A DNA stretch of 64,000 bases. It comes from Micropruina sp. (lineage in GTDB: Bacteria; Actinomycetota; Actinomycetes; Propionibacteriales; Propionibacteriaceae). The position numbers and the translations under genes were made by a program. Each line of letters opens with the position of its first letter. The stretch's first letter is position 1. Under the pieces are notes generated by a model. The model worked only from the letters and a program-made list of their open reading frames with translations, was not told the DNA's origin and searched no databases. Positions 28,737 through 37,157 of this stretch are shown piece after piece. The DNA lies in contig JADJTO010000002.1 in the NCBI GenBank assembly GCA_016711105.1, positions 124,001-188,000 on the forward strand, read 5' to 3'.

Positions 28737-29927
28737 TTGAACAGTGCTGCTCAGCTCCGGAACGCGGCGACCCATGAAGGGACGGCCTCGGTGTCCAGGT
28801 CCTCGGCACAAGCGTCGCTGCGAGACCTCGTGACCGCCGGCCGACTCCCGGGGATCACGGTGGCGGTTGCGAGACACGGAGAAGTGGAGTTCATCGACTC
28901 GATCGGCTACCTGGACGTCGAGCACGAGGTCGCGCTGAAGCCCGACAGCATTCTGCGGATCTACTCGATGACCAAGCCTGTGATCGCGACAGCCGTCATG
29001 CAGCTGGTCGAGGAAGGTGCGCTCACCCTGCAAGACCCAGTGGCCCGCTGGATACCCGGTTTCGCGCACCTGCGCGTGATGGAGGATGACGCCAACCCCA
29101 CCCTGGGTACGGTGCCGCCAGCGCGGGAGGTTTCTATTCGCCACCTCCTCACCCACACATCGGGAATCTCCTACGGTTTCCAGCAGGCCCCGGGGGTGTG
29201 CGAGGACAGCTACCGAACTGCGGGGCTGGTCGGTCCGACCTTTGCGTTGACCTACCCACTTGACGACCTCGTCGACCGGATCTGCGGTCTGCCGCTGGCG
29301 TTCCAACCCGGAATGGGGTGGCGCTACGGCCTCAACTTCGACGTCCTCGGCCATCTGCTCGAAATCATCAGCGGCCAGCGCCTCGACACCTATCTCACAG
29401 AGCGCATCCTTCAGCCGCTCGGCATGACCGACACCGGCTTCTCCGTTCCCGCGAGTGAACGGTCACGCTTCGGACCGCTGTACGCGGTGACCGAGGGTGT
29501 GGGTCTGAACGTGGTCGATCCCGTCCAGAACAGCCCCTGGACCCGGCCGGACGTCGTGCTGAGTGGCGGCGCTGGCCTCGTCTCCACCGCAATCGACTAT
29601 CTCCGATTTGCCTTGATGGTGCGTGGTGGTGGCCAGTTGGACGGCGTCCGCATCCTCCGACAATCAACGATCGCGGAGATGACAACCAACCAACTCAGCG
29701 GGCCGGAGATGCCCGTGCGTTGGGAGGGAGTACCCGATCCGGCCCTGGGCCATGGCTACGGATTCGGCGTCTCGGTGACGGAGCCGCATCGCTTCGGCTG
29801 TATCGGCATCAACGGCGGGCAGGTCTGGATCTATCCAACGCAGGATGTTGTGGTCTTGGCCATTGCGCAGACGTTCATGGACTTTTCCGCCTCGGACGCG
29901 TTCATCGCCGCCGTCGCCCCCAGCTGA
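28737..29927 (+). CDS. Serine hydrolase of the beta-lactamase / esterase EstB-like family
   Basis: This ~396-residue class-C beta-lactamase-like enzyme has the SxxK motif SMTK near residue 77, HLLTHTSG near 136, WRYGLNFDVLG as the YxN region near 202, and GGAGLVSTAIDY near 280. Such enzymes act as esterases, lactonases or D-aminopeptidases. No signal peptide is evident. The frame opens at a TTG (28737). A GTG at 28791 is an alternative start and would remove a poorly conserved N-terminus. It is divergent from the second mystery operon and convergent with the MazF-like gene. Confidence 0.85.
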   Translation: MNSAAQLRNAATHEGTASVSRSSAQASLRDLVTAGRLPGITVAVARHGEVEFIDSIGYLDVEHEVALKPDSILRIYSMTKPVIATAVMQLVEEGALTLQDPVARWIPGFAHLRVMEDDANPTLGTVPPAREVSIRHLLTHTSGISYGFQQAPGVCEDSYRTAGLVGPTFALTYPLDDLVDRICGLPLAFQPGMGWRYGLNFDVLGHLLEIISGQRLDTYLTERILQPLGMTDTGFSVPASERSRFGPLYAVTEGVGLNVVDPVQNSPWTRPDVVLSGGAGLVSTAIDYLRFALMVRGGGQLDGVRILRQSTIAEMTTNQLSGPEMPVRWEGVPDPALGHGYGFGVSVTEPHRFGCIGINGGQVWIYPTQDVVVLAIAQTFMDFSASDAFIAAVAPS

Positions 29928-29959
29928 TCGTCCCCAGTCTCAGGGGAGCGGACTCGCTG

Positions 29960-30277
29960 CTAATAGAGGCCGAGGACGATCGAGAGTGCGCGGTCGACGT
30001 CGGCAAGTTCGGCGGAGCTGAGTCGACCGGCGAAGTCGCCGAGGCGGGTTTCGACGTTGATTGCTGCCGTCTGTTCGATGAGGACGTAGGTGGCGGTTCC
30101 GTCCATGTCGATTCTGGGACGGAAGTCCGTCGGGATGACGCTCGTTGACGTGGGTGCGATGAGCATGGTTGACAGCTGCAGGTCGTCGGACTGGACTACT
30201 ACGGCGTAGCGCGGCCCGCGCTGTTCGTGACCCTCGGCGGAGCGATTCGCGCGCAGTCGGTAGATGTCACCACGCAC
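29960..30277 (-). CDS. MazF/PemK-type mRNA interferase toxin
   Basis: This 105-residue protein starts VRGDIYRLRANRSAEGHEQRG, the classic PemK/MazF beginning (RGDIY...G.EQ.G.R), followed by RYAVVVQSDDLQ and SVIPTDFRPRI. MazF toxins are small sequence-specific endoribonucleases. The GTG start at 30275-30277 lies inside the end of the upstream antitoxin gene (11-base overlap), the normal arrangement for coupled toxin-antitoxin pairs. The C-terminus (RALSIVLGLY) matches the family. It is intact and in frame. Confidence 0.88.
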   Translation of the reverse strand: MRGDIYRLRANRSAEGHEQRGPRYAVVVQSDDLQLSTMLIAPTSTSVIPTDFRPRIDMDGTATYVLIEQTAAINVETRLGDFAGRLSSAELADVDRALSIVLGLY

Positions 30278-30500
30278 GCAACGACTCCATCTCCGTGGCC
30301 AAAGCAAGCATTTCCGCGCGATCAACTGGGCTCTCGCGGACCAGCTTGGCTTGCTCCCGCACCCTGGCCAGGACGGCTTCACGCTCGGCCGCCTTGATCG
30401 CGTCGCGCACGACTTCGGAGCGGTTCTGCCCGGTCAGTTCCACTAGGTGAGCAAGGGCTCGCGCTGTTGCCTCGTCAGCCCGGATCACAATCTGCGCCAT
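30267..30500 (-). CDS. Ribbon-helix-helix antitoxin paired with the MazF-like toxin
   Basis: This 77-residue protein is AQIVIRADEATARALAHLVE followed by TGQNRSEVVRDAIKAAER, a CopG/MetJ-type ribbon-helix-helix with the usual TGxxxSEVVRDAI helix. Such antitoxins bind the toxin and autoregulate the shared promoter. The ATG start at 30498-30500 is preferred over an upstream GTG-like frame opening. The 3' end overlaps the toxin start. A short AT-rich stretch upstream (ATAATACAACACGC on the plus strand) is a likely promoter and operator area. Confidence 0.85.
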   Translation of the reverse strand: MAQIVIRADEATARALAHLVELTGQNRSEVVRDAIKAAEREAVLARVREQAKLVRESPVDRAEMLALATEMESLRAW

Positions 30501-30596
30501 GTCGCCATAATACAACACGCAATGCAACCTGCACTGCGACGGTGTGCGCGCTCCCCGGCATTGCAGGAATCCCTATCGATGGCCTCTTGAGTTGAC

Positions 30597-30947
30597 TCAG
30601 AACTCGTTCCAGGAGAGCCGCTCCTTCATCAGCCTCCAAAGGCCGTCTTTGAGGGGCACCCCGATCACCCTGGCTAGGCGATCCCCGAGTGCATCGCCAC
30701 GCCGAATTGACTCCACATGGCCATGAACCGAGGGGACCTGCCAGAACCCGTCTTCCCGTTCCCAAGTACGCAAGCGCAGCGGGCCCGCTGGGCCAACCGG
30801 ATCAGGCACCTCCAACGGGTACTCCCTCACGACACGCCACGTGCTGGTATCGACCTCAAAGACCTCAGCCAGTTCCTTGCCACGCTGGCGGCCGGGGGGT
30901 CGCCGATACAGGTGGCTGAAATCAGGGCAGACAATCCCGTGGAACGG
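30597..30947 (-). CDS. Hypothetical protein remnant next to the insertion sequence
   Basis: An open minus-strand frame runs from just after a stop at 30948-30950 to a TGA at 30597-30599, about 116 codons. It includes PPGRQRGKELAEVFEVD, EYPLEVPDPVGP and WEREDGFWQVPSVHGH, and ends MKERLSWNEF. A GTG near 30828 would give a 77-residue product, but protein-like sequence continues upstream of it without a good start, and the frame ends close to the insertion sequence. It is most simply a 5'-truncated gene. The function is unknown. Confidence 0.5.
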   Translation of the reverse strand, partial: PFHGIVCPDFSHLYRRPPGRQRGKELAEVFEVDTSTWRVVREYPLEVPDPVGPAGPLRLRTWEREDGFWQVPSVHGHVESIRRGDALGDRLARVIGVPLKDGLWRLMKERLSWNEF

Positions 30948-30989
30948 TCAGGGGCGGCGTTGCTCATCACTGACCTGTTTCAGCTCAAA

Positions 30990-32316
30990 TGTCGCATTTG
31001 GCGGGTTTGATCAGTCCACCCCTGGCGGGTTTGGACGATGGTTTCTGGTCTGATTGTTGCGCTGTTGGCGGTGGTGGGCAAGGCGTCGCTGGGCGGCGTC
31101 GTGGAGGCCTTTGCGGCCGGCGGCGCGGATGGCGACGCCTCGCCCTTGGTGTTCGTCGTCGGGGGTCACGTACCGATTGAGGAGTGGAGCCGGACCGTAG
31201 TTGTACTCGATCTGGATGCGGTCGAGTTCGGCCCGCAGCACGGCGGGGTCACGTATCGCCAGTAGGTGCGGCCATTCGGCTTTCAGGGTGCCGTTCAACG
31301 ACTCGATCCACGCTTGATCGGTCGGTGTGGACGGCCTCCCGAAGTGCTGCGCGATGGCCACCAACGCCATGAACTTCCGGGTGTCGGTAGCGATCATCTG
31401 GGATCCGTTGTCCGACACGGCGAGCAGCAGCGGGGTGAGGCCGTCGTCGGTGTCGGGGTCGACCCGGCCGGTGGCGGCCCGCTCGAGAGCCTGTTCCAAC
31501 AGGCCTTCGGTTCCAGGGCGGTGGTGAACCCCGCCTGCACCTGGGTCGTGGTTTCCTCCGACGACACCAGATGCGTGAGCCACTTGCGTGAAACCAAGTC
31601 CTCGATGATCAACACCTTCGCCCCACACCGCATGAAGTGGGTCGTGTCGTAGATCCAGATCGAGTTCGGCCGATAGGACGCCCAGTCCGGGAACGGTCGC
31701 CGTTCCCCCCGCGCCGGCCGCGGCAACGGACGAAAGTGCTTGTCAGACTCGATCAGAACCCTGCGGACGGTCGACGGGGCTGCCCAGAACCGGCCCAGAT
31801 AGGAACCCCGAAACGCGAGCCGGCGATGGGACCTGTCCCGCTCACCCCAGTCGTCGAACAAGTCCACGATGGCGGCGATCTCATCGTCCAGAAGACTGTT
31901 GACGACGACCCCACCCGGCCGCCGGTCGGCCAGATCAGTACCTCGGTGCTGCCAGCGTTCCACCCGCCGCCGGCTGATCTGGAGCACATCGCAGGCAGCC
32001 TGCAGACTCCAGCCCTCGCCGACGGCGTGGTCGATCAGGTCGAGCAGTCCGGCCTTGCCGGTGGCGTCGACACGCACCGGGATGGGGGTCGCTCACCCCC
32101 ATCCGGAGCCCCCTTTCCCTCCACCAACGTCAGCCTGACCGCCAACTCCGCCAGCCGGGCGACCTCGGCGTTGGCCGCGTCCAGCTCGACATCCCGGACG
32201 GTCTTCCCGACCCCCGGCCTCGACGCCGACAGCGCGGCCATAGCTCCCTCATTGGCGACCTGCCGAACCTTCATGATCGTCGACCGGTCCACACTGTCGG
32301 CGGCTCCGGTTCGACA
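30990..32316 (-). mobile_element. Insertion sequence with a DDE transposase
   Basis: The element contains one transposase gene and sits between a gene remnant on the left and a 5'-shortened nucleotidyltransferase gene on the right. At both proposed ends the sequence read inwards begins ATGTCG with weak further similarity (about 9 of 19 positions), so the ends are a guess. I see no convincing target duplication. The transposase catalytic signature suggests the IS3/IS481 (retroviral integrase) group. Confidence 0.5.
31011..32274 (-). CDS. DDE (integrase-core) transposase, two frame breaks
   Basis: Three minus-strand frames join into one ~421-residue transposase when one C is restored at 32079-32081 and one G at 31504-31505. 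An N-terminal helix-turn-helix is visible (GWSLQAACDVLQISRRRVERW). The rve catalytic core follows, with IYDTTHF (first D), SDNGSQM (second D) and DQAWIESLNGTLKAEW (final E). This order fits IS3/IS481-type enzymes. Both breaks are single missing bases in short runs. The first could be mistaken for orfA/orfB programmed shifting, but the same kind of error recurs in unrelated genes here. Confidence 0.75.
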
Positions 32317-32346
32317 TCGAGCGCGCACCGGGCCCTGTCAAGCTTC

Positions 32347-32811
32347 GTGAAGGTAGGACTGGTGACAGCTGAGAGGCGTCCACTTGCGATCATCTACCGC
32401 GCCAATCGCGAGCACGTGCTGTGGCCTGTTGTGGAGCTGGCATTGGCCGCACGATCGCGGGCGTTCGATAGCATCCGGAGCTTCTGCGAAGAGGCGCTCC
32501 CCGCAGAACTCGACCTGACCGTGGCTGTCTACGGCTCGGTCGCCCGTCGTGAGTCCACGCTCGAGTCGGACCTCGATCTGTTCCTGGTTTATCCCGACGG
32601 TATCGATGAGGACGCGCGAGCGGACTTCAGTTACCAGATTGCCAGTCATGCCCAGCGCGTCACGGGCAATGAGGCACAGGTGTACTCAGTCGAACGCGCG
32701 GAACTCGCCCACCGAATCGCCGAAGACGATTCGCTGGTCGCCAACGTTCTCGCTGACGGCATCCTCCTTTTCGGGCCACCGCTGCGACCTGTTGCGGGGA
32801 ACGCCGCATGA
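32347..32811 (+). CDS. MNT-type nucleotidyltransferase (antitoxin of an MNT/HEPN pair), 5'-shortened
   Basis: The minimal nucleotidyltransferase motif VAVYGSVARREST...ESDLDLFLVY is intact near residue 60 from the GTG used here. In front of it, GLVTAERRPLAIIYRANREHVLW matches the wing of a winged helix-turn-helix often fused to such proteins. The frame stays open upstream and reads SSAHRALSSF, like the end of the recognition helix, before entering the insertion sequence. The N-terminal part was therefore probably cut off by that insertion. It overlaps the next gene by four bases (ATGA). MNT proteins typically adenylylate and silence a HEPN toxin. Confidence 0.75.
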   Translation: MKVGLVTAERRPLAIIYRANREHVLWPVVELALAARSRAFDSIRSFCEEALPAELDLTVAVYGSVARRESTLESDLDLFLVYPDGIDEDARADFSYQIASHAQRVTGNEAQVYSVERAELAHRIAEDDSLVANVLADGILLFGPPLRPVAGNAA

Positions 32812-33119
32812 GCCCCCGCATCAGTCCCAGGAGGCAACCGATGGATGCCGCCGCCGCGCGCATCCGCCTGAAAGACGGGCGGACGCGCCTAGTCTCCGCT
32901 GAGCTGCAGCTCAGCGGCGCGAGCCCGCACGAGTGGAAGCACGCCGCCGAGGTCGCCGTGAGCGCGGGAATTGCCGCGAGCGATGCGATCTGCGGGCACG
33001 TGCTCGGCTACAAAGTGGCGTCCGAGTCTCATCCGGACGCTGTCGCGGCGCTGCGCGCGGCATCGAACGCAGCAACCGCCAAACATCTCGACACCCTGTT
33101 GGCGGCAAAGTCCGCCTGA
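32808..33119 (+). CDS. Putative HEPN-like partner of the MNT protein
   Basis: This is a 103-residue, mainly helical protein. The segment AAEVAVSAGIAASDAICGHVLG followed by ESHPDAVAALR resembles short HEPN-like proteins that accompany MNT nucleotidyltransferases. The canonical HEPN RxxxxH motif is not obvious here, so RNase activity is doubtful. The ATG overlaps the MNT stop, indicating translational coupling and supporting a two-gene toxin-antitoxin-like module. No other family comes to mind. Confidence 0.6.
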   Translation: MSPRISPRRQPMDAAAARIRLKDGRTRLVSAELQLSGASPHEWKHAAEVAVSAGIAASDAICGHVLGYKVASESHPDAVAALRAASNAATAKHLDTLLAAKSA

Positions 33120-33385
33120 TCCTATGGTGAGGGTGTCCCTACCCACGCAGATGCGTCACGGCATGTCCTTCACGCTCGACGACTGCTTGACGCAGCCGAG
33201 TCCGTACTCAGCAGCTGAGCCACCCTCTGAGCTTCGTTGCGCCGGTCTCGTTTTTCGCTTTCGGCTTGGCCGCCCCAGCCTCAGAAACGCACCCGTTGAG
33301 GCTTTTCGTACACGGCGTCGTCCACACGGGCGCTCCGGCAGGATTTGTCAGACCGGAACAGTAGCCGTTGACTAGGGATTTTACC

Positions 33386-33459
33386 TGGAGCGGGCGACGG
33401 GAATCGAACCCGCACTGTCAGCTTGGGAAGCTGATGTTCTGCCATTGAACTACGCCCGC
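33386..33459 (-). tRNA. tRNA-Gly (anticodon CCC)
   Basis: The minus strand reads as a complete tRNA: 7-bp acceptor stem GCGGGCG/CGCCCGC, D-loop region AGTTCAATGGCAGA, anticodon stem TCAGC/GCTGA enclosing the loop TTCCCAA (anticodon CCC), T-arm GCGGGTTCGATTCCCGT, and an encoded 3' CCA at 33386-33388. All stems pair well. No neighbouring integrase or attachment-site duplication is seen. Confidence 0.93.
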
Positions 33460-33614
33460 GAGGCGCTTGCTGGAAGCCCGGACAGTCTAACCCCAGAGCC
33501 GGACGCCATGCACACAGGGGGCACGCCGCGGACCCCTGCGGGTCTCCCCGGAGCGTGCCCTGGAAGGTCCCCAAACCCCGTGACCAGCCACCACGAGCGT
33601 CGTAGCGTCGGAGC

Positions 33615-34202
33615 ATGACCTACACAGAACCCAGTGATGTCGGCCCGGCGGTCGGCGGCGATCTGCCGGTGGCTGAGGCGGACCGTCAAGCAGTGATCAA
33701 TCTGTTGACCGCTGCCCGCGACGAGGGACGGCTGAGCCCCTCCGATCATGACCAGCGCCAGCAGGCCGCCCTGTACGCCCGAACCTTTGATGACCTCGTC
33801 CCGTTGACCCGCGACCTCGTGGCCCCGCGCTCGGCACCCCTGACCCCCAGCCCCGCTGATCCCGATCTGATCGTCTCGATCCTCGGCAGCACGCACCGCA
33901 CCGGCCCCTGGGAGGTGCGCCGCCACATCTCCGCCCTGAGCATCCTGGGCAGCGCCAAGCTGGACCTGACCCAGGCAGTCTTCCTGGACAACGTGTGCGA
34001 GGTGAGCGTGTTCTGCCTCCTGGGTGACGTCACGGTCATCGTGCCGGACGGGGTCTCGGGGAGGAACGAATGCATCTCGATCCTTGGTGATACCGGGGTG
34101 AAGTGGCTGGTGCCACCCGTACCCGGTGCACCGACGGTGATTCTCAAGGGTGTCGCCGCGCTGGGGGACGCCAAAGTCCGAGGCGCCACGAAGCGACCAT
34201 GA
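33615..34202 (+). CDS. DUF1707 protein with a C-terminal LiaF-like beta domain
   Basis: This 195-residue protein has an N-terminal DUF1707 domain (VAEADRQAVINLLTAARDEGRLSPSDHDQR, residues ~20-50). Its C-terminal half alternates hydrophobic strands with ISILGD-type turns (VSILGS, LSILGSAKLD, CISILGDTGV), typical of the cell-wall-stress response (LiaF/DUF2154-like) beta-helix. It has no membrane segment, unlike many relatives. It is followed in the same direction by two PH-domain membrane proteins. The family is associated with envelope stress, but no direct function can be read from sequence. Confidence 0.85.
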   Translation: MTYTEPSDVGPAVGGDLPVAEADRQAVINLLTAARDEGRLSPSDHDQRQQAALYARTFDDLVPLTRDLVAPRSAPLTPSPADPDLIVSILGSTHRTGPWEVRRHISALSILGSAKLDLTQAVFLDNVCEVSVFCLLGDVTVIVPDGVSGRNECISILGDTGVKWLVPPVPGAPTVILKGVAALGDAKVRGATKRP

Positions 34203-34245
34203 CACGGTTGCCGAGTTGTCGGTGCCGCCACCTATCGTGAAGGGC

Positions 34246-34737
34246 ATGGACGCCCTCTTCGCACCCCCTCAGGAGAACTGGCAACGGTTGTCACCCCGCT
34301 ACGCCACCGTCCGCCGAGTCGGCAGCTTGGTCACCGCGGCGATCGCCTTCGGCTTTCTCGCGGCTGTGGTCGGGCTGCTCACCGAGAACTGGTGGTGGGC
34401 GGGCCTGGTCGCCGTCGCGGGGGCGGCGTTCTGCGCCTGGTCGTGGTGGCGGATCGGGCGCTGGGTTCGCTCGTGGGGCTACGCCGAACGCGCGGACGAC
34501 CTCTACGTCACTCACGGCGTCATGTTTCGCAGTCTGACCGTGGTCCCCTACGGCCGGATGCAGGTGGTCAAGGTGGAGGCAGGCCCGATCGAGCGCTCTC
34601 TTGGCCTGGCCAGCGTCCACTTGATCACGGCGAGCATTCAGACCAATGCCCGCATCCCCGGCCTGCCCGAGGCAGAGGCAGCGCGGCTTCGGGACCGGTT
34701 GACCGAGGTCGGGCAGGCGCGCGGGGCCGGCGTATGA
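34246..34737 (+). CDS. Bacterial PH-domain (bPH2) membrane protein, YdbS-like
   Basis: This 163-residue protein has two transmembrane segments in its first ~80 residues (VGSLVTAAIAFGFLAAVVGLL and WWWAGLVAVAGAAF), then a bacterial pleckstrin-homology domain containing YVTHGVMFRSLTVVPYGRMQVVKVEAGPIERSLGLA. The arrangement matches YdbS. The stop overlaps the start of the next gene (ATGA), which encodes the larger YdbT-like partner, as is usual. The ATG at 34246 follows a GAAGG ribosome-binding site. Confidence 0.88.
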   Translation: MDALFAPPQENWQRLSPRYATVRRVGSLVTAAIAFGFLAAVVGLLTENWWWAGLVAVAGAAFCAWSWWRIGRWVRSWGYAERADDLYVTHGVMFRSLTVVPYGRMQVVKVEAGPIERSLGLASVHLITASIQTNARIPGLPEAEAARLRDRLTEVGQARGAGV

Positions 34738-36140
34738 GTGCCGGCGAGCACCTGCCCCCGTCCTCGTGGCAGGGCACACCCACCCTCGCCCCCCTCGTCG
34801 CACCGCCCGTTGCGGCGGAGACGGTGGTCGAACGGCCGCATCCTCTGACACCGCTGGTCCGCGGCTGGATCCTGCTGGTGGCCGCCGCCTGGATGCTGCT
34901 GCGCGATCTGCTTCCCGACGGGTCGGGTGAACCCGCCAGCCTGCCGCCGCTGAACGTCATGTCGCTCGGCATCGGCGTGGCCGTTCTGGGCTCGGTGGTT
35001 TGGGGCTTCCTGGAGTGGAAGTTCACCCGCTTCGTCGTGGACGACAACGAGCTGCGGATCGAGTCGGGCTTTCTGACCCGCACCTCGCAACGCATCCGCT
35101 TCGACCGCATCCAATCGATCGACATGACCCAACCGGCGGCGGCCCGCCTGCTCGGCCTGGCTGAGTTGACCATCGATGTCGGCGGCGAGGGCGGCACCCG
35201 GTTGCGCTACCTGACTCGGCAACGGGCCACCGCTATGCGCGACTACCTGTTGATCCGTGCCCACGGCTACAACGCCGCAGCCGGGGCGCCCTCGCTCGCC
35301 GGAGCCCTGGACGATCTGGGCGGCACGGACGAGATCCTGATCCGGGTGCCACCGCAGCGCCTCCTGGTGGGGGCACTCCTCTCCCACGAGTTGCTGCTCG
35401 GACTGATCCCCATCCTGATCGTCCTGGTGGTCGGGCTCACCATCGAGGGCAACCTCGGCGCGAGCCCCTGGATCCTCTTGGGGCCGATGATCCCGATACT
35501 GCTCGGGGTGGGCGGCTTTGTCAGCAAACGGGTGATCGGCCAATGGAACTACACCCTGGCCCGCAGCGGACCGGGGCTGAAGATCGTCCGCGGCCTGACC
35601 AGCCTGACCAGCCAGTCGGTTCCGCGGCACCGCATTCAAGGCATCCGGATCGTGCAGCCGCTGTGGTGGCGCAAGCTCGGCTATTTCCGGATGGATGTCT
35701 CCGTGATCGGCTACGGCAGTCAAACCACCGATGAAGACCAGGCCGGCACCAGCACGATCCTGCTCCCGATCGGGACGGCCGCCGAGGTGGCGATCGCTCT
35801 GCAGAACGTGTGGCCCGGCCTCGACCTGGACGCGATCCCGCTGACCCCCGCCCCAAGCCGATCCCGCTGGCTCGCGCCCTTCGCGCAAGGCTGGCTGGCC
35901 TTCGGAGTCGGCGATGGAGTGATCGTGAGCCGCACCGGTTGGCTCAGCCGGGCGCGGGCGATCGCACCGCACGCTCGACTGCAATCGTTGAAGCTCACCC
36001 AAGGTCCCCTGCAGCGCCGAATCGGACTGGCCAGCGTCCAGCTACAGACCGGATCCTTCGTCGACGGTGCGGTGATCAAGCACACCGATGCGCCCACGGC
36101 CCGCGCACTCGTGCTGGCCGAGATCGACCGGATGGGCTGA
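34734..36140 (+). CDS. Multi-PH-domain membrane protein, YdbT-like
   Basis: This 468-residue membrane protein has several transmembrane segments and repeated bacterial PH domains. RIESGFLTRTSQRIRFDRIQSIDM occurs near residue 105, KIVRGLTSLTSQSVPRHRIQGIRI near 285 and VIVSRTGWLSRARAIAPHARLQSL near 400, all variants of the same YxxGxxxxxxxxIPxxRIQ pattern. It forms the usual YdbS/YdbT pair with the preceding gene. The pair's function is unclear (envelope-related in Bacillus). It is convergent with galE, with one base between stops. Confidence 0.88.
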   Translation: MSAGEHLPPSSWQGTPTLAPLVAPPVAAETVVERPHPLTPLVRGWILLVAAAWMLLRDLLPDGSGEPASLPPLNVMSLGIGVAVLGSVVWGFLEWKFTRFVVDDNELRIESGFLTRTSQRIRFDRIQSIDMTQPAAARLLGLAELTIDVGGEGGTRLRYLTRQRATAMRDYLLIRAHGYNAAAGAPSLAGALDDLGGTDEILIRVPPQRLLVGALLSHELLLGLIPILIVLVVGLTIEGNLGASPWILLGPMIPILLGVGGFVSKRVIGQWNYTLARSGPGLKIVRGLTSLTSQSVPRHRIQGIRIVQPLWWRKLGYFRMDVSVIGYGSQTTDEDQAGTSTILLPIGTAAEVAIALQNVWPGLDLDAIPLTPAPSRSRWLAPFAQGWLAFGVGDGVIVSRTGWLSRARAIAPHARLQSLKLTQGPLQRRIGLASVQLQTGSFVDGAVIKHTDAPTARALVLAEIDRMG

Positions 36141-36141
36141 G

Positions 36142-37110
36142 TCAGTTGGCGGCCCGGCGCGCGTTCCACGCGCTGGCAACCATCTCGTCCACCGAGTAGC
36201 GCATCTTCCAGGCAAGATCGGCGGCCGCCCGATCGCCATTGGCCACGATCCGGTCCGGGTCTCCTGGCCGGCGCGGCCCGACCTCGGGCGTGAACGCGAT
36301 CCCGGTGATCCTGGCCATGGCGTCCATGATCTCGATCACACTCAACCCGTCGCCACTGCCCAGGTTGTAGGACGGGCGGAGCTCGCGACCGGCCATCATG
36401 GCCTGCGCCGCCGCCACATGGGAGGCCGCCAAGTCCCCCACGTGCACATAATCACGCACACAGCTGCCGTCAGGGGTGGCGTAGTCGGTGCCGTTGACCC
36501 GCGGCGTCTTCCCGGCCAGCAGAGCCTCGATCACGATCGGGAACAGGTTGTGCGGGCTGACGTCGTACACCTCATCGGTGGCCGAGCCGACCACGTTGAA
36601 GTAGCGCAGACTGACCCCGGCGAAGCCGGGCAGCGCCCTAGCGGTGTCATTGATCACCCACTCACCGATCAGCTTCGACTCCCCGTAGGGCGACTCCGGA
36701 CGAGTCGGGTCGTCTTCGGTGACGATGTCCCCTTCCGGCGTGCCGTACACCGCAGCACTGGAGGAGAAGACGAGCCGGTTCACCCCGGCCCGTTCCATCG
36801 CCTGCAGCACGCTGACGGTGCCGGTGACGTTCTGGGTATAGGTGTGCAGCGGTCGCCGCACCGAGACCCCGGCGTACTTGAACCCCGCGACATGGATCAC
36901 CCCGGCGCATTGGTGGACATCGAGGGTGTTGGCGAGCAGATCAGTGTCCAGAATGCTCCCCTTGATCAGCGGCACACCGTCGGGCACGAAGCGCTCCAGC
37001 CCCGAGGAGAGATCGTCGAAGACGACCGGGGCAATGCCCACGTCCTGAAAAGCTCGAACCACATGCGCGCCGATGTAGCCCGCTCCGCCAGTGACCAACC
37101 ACGTTGTCAT
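36142..37110 (-). CDS. galE: UDP-glucose 4-epimerase
   Basis: This 322-residue short-chain dehydrogenase-type epimerase interconverts UDP-glucose and UDP-galactose with bound NAD. It shows the N-terminal nucleotide-binding motif GGAGYIGAHVV, FSSSAAVYG, the catalytic YGESK (Tyr-x-x-x-Lys) near residue 148, RYFNVVGS, and YIHVGDLA-like DYVHVGDLAASHV. The length is normal. It supplies UDP-galactose for cell-envelope or exopolysaccharide synthesis. It is divergent from ppgK across 47 bases. Confidence 0.93.
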   Translation of the reverse strand: MTTWLVTGGAGYIGAHVVRAFQDVGIAPVVFDDLSSGLERFVPDGVPLIKGSILDTDLLANTLDVHQCAGVIHVAGFKYAGVSVRRPLHTYTQNVTGTVSVLQAMERAGVNRLVFSSSAAVYGTPEGDIVTEDDPTRPESPYGESKLIGEWVINDTARALPGFAGVSLRYFNVVGSATDEVYDVSPHNLFPIVIEALLAGKTPRVNGTDYATPDGSCVRDYVHVGDLAASHVAAAQAMMAGRELRPSYNLGSGDGLSVIEIMDAMARITGIAFTPEVGPRRPGDPDRIVANGDRAAADLAWKMRYSVDEMVASAWNARRAAN

Positions 37111-37157
37111 GGCTGGAGTCTTTCAGACCCGGCAGGCGGCTCACTAGGGTGTCTGCC

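Noticed and set aside
31394..32328. Programmed -1 frameshifting between orfA and orfB of the insertion sequence
   Set aside because: No slippery A-rich heptamer is seen at the joins, and the same kind of single-base loss in short runs recurs in unrelated single-frame genes such as cobT and moaA.
32281..32346. A longer in-frame MNT start inside the insertion sequence
   Set aside because: The frame stays open but the sequence before SSAHRAL does not look like a normal N-terminus, so the GTG at 32347 was used and the truncation noted instead.
34638..36002. A 454-residue minus-strand open frame opposite the YdbT-like gene
   Set aside because: The plus strand encodes clear PH-domain repeats and membrane helices. 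The minus frame shows no motifs.
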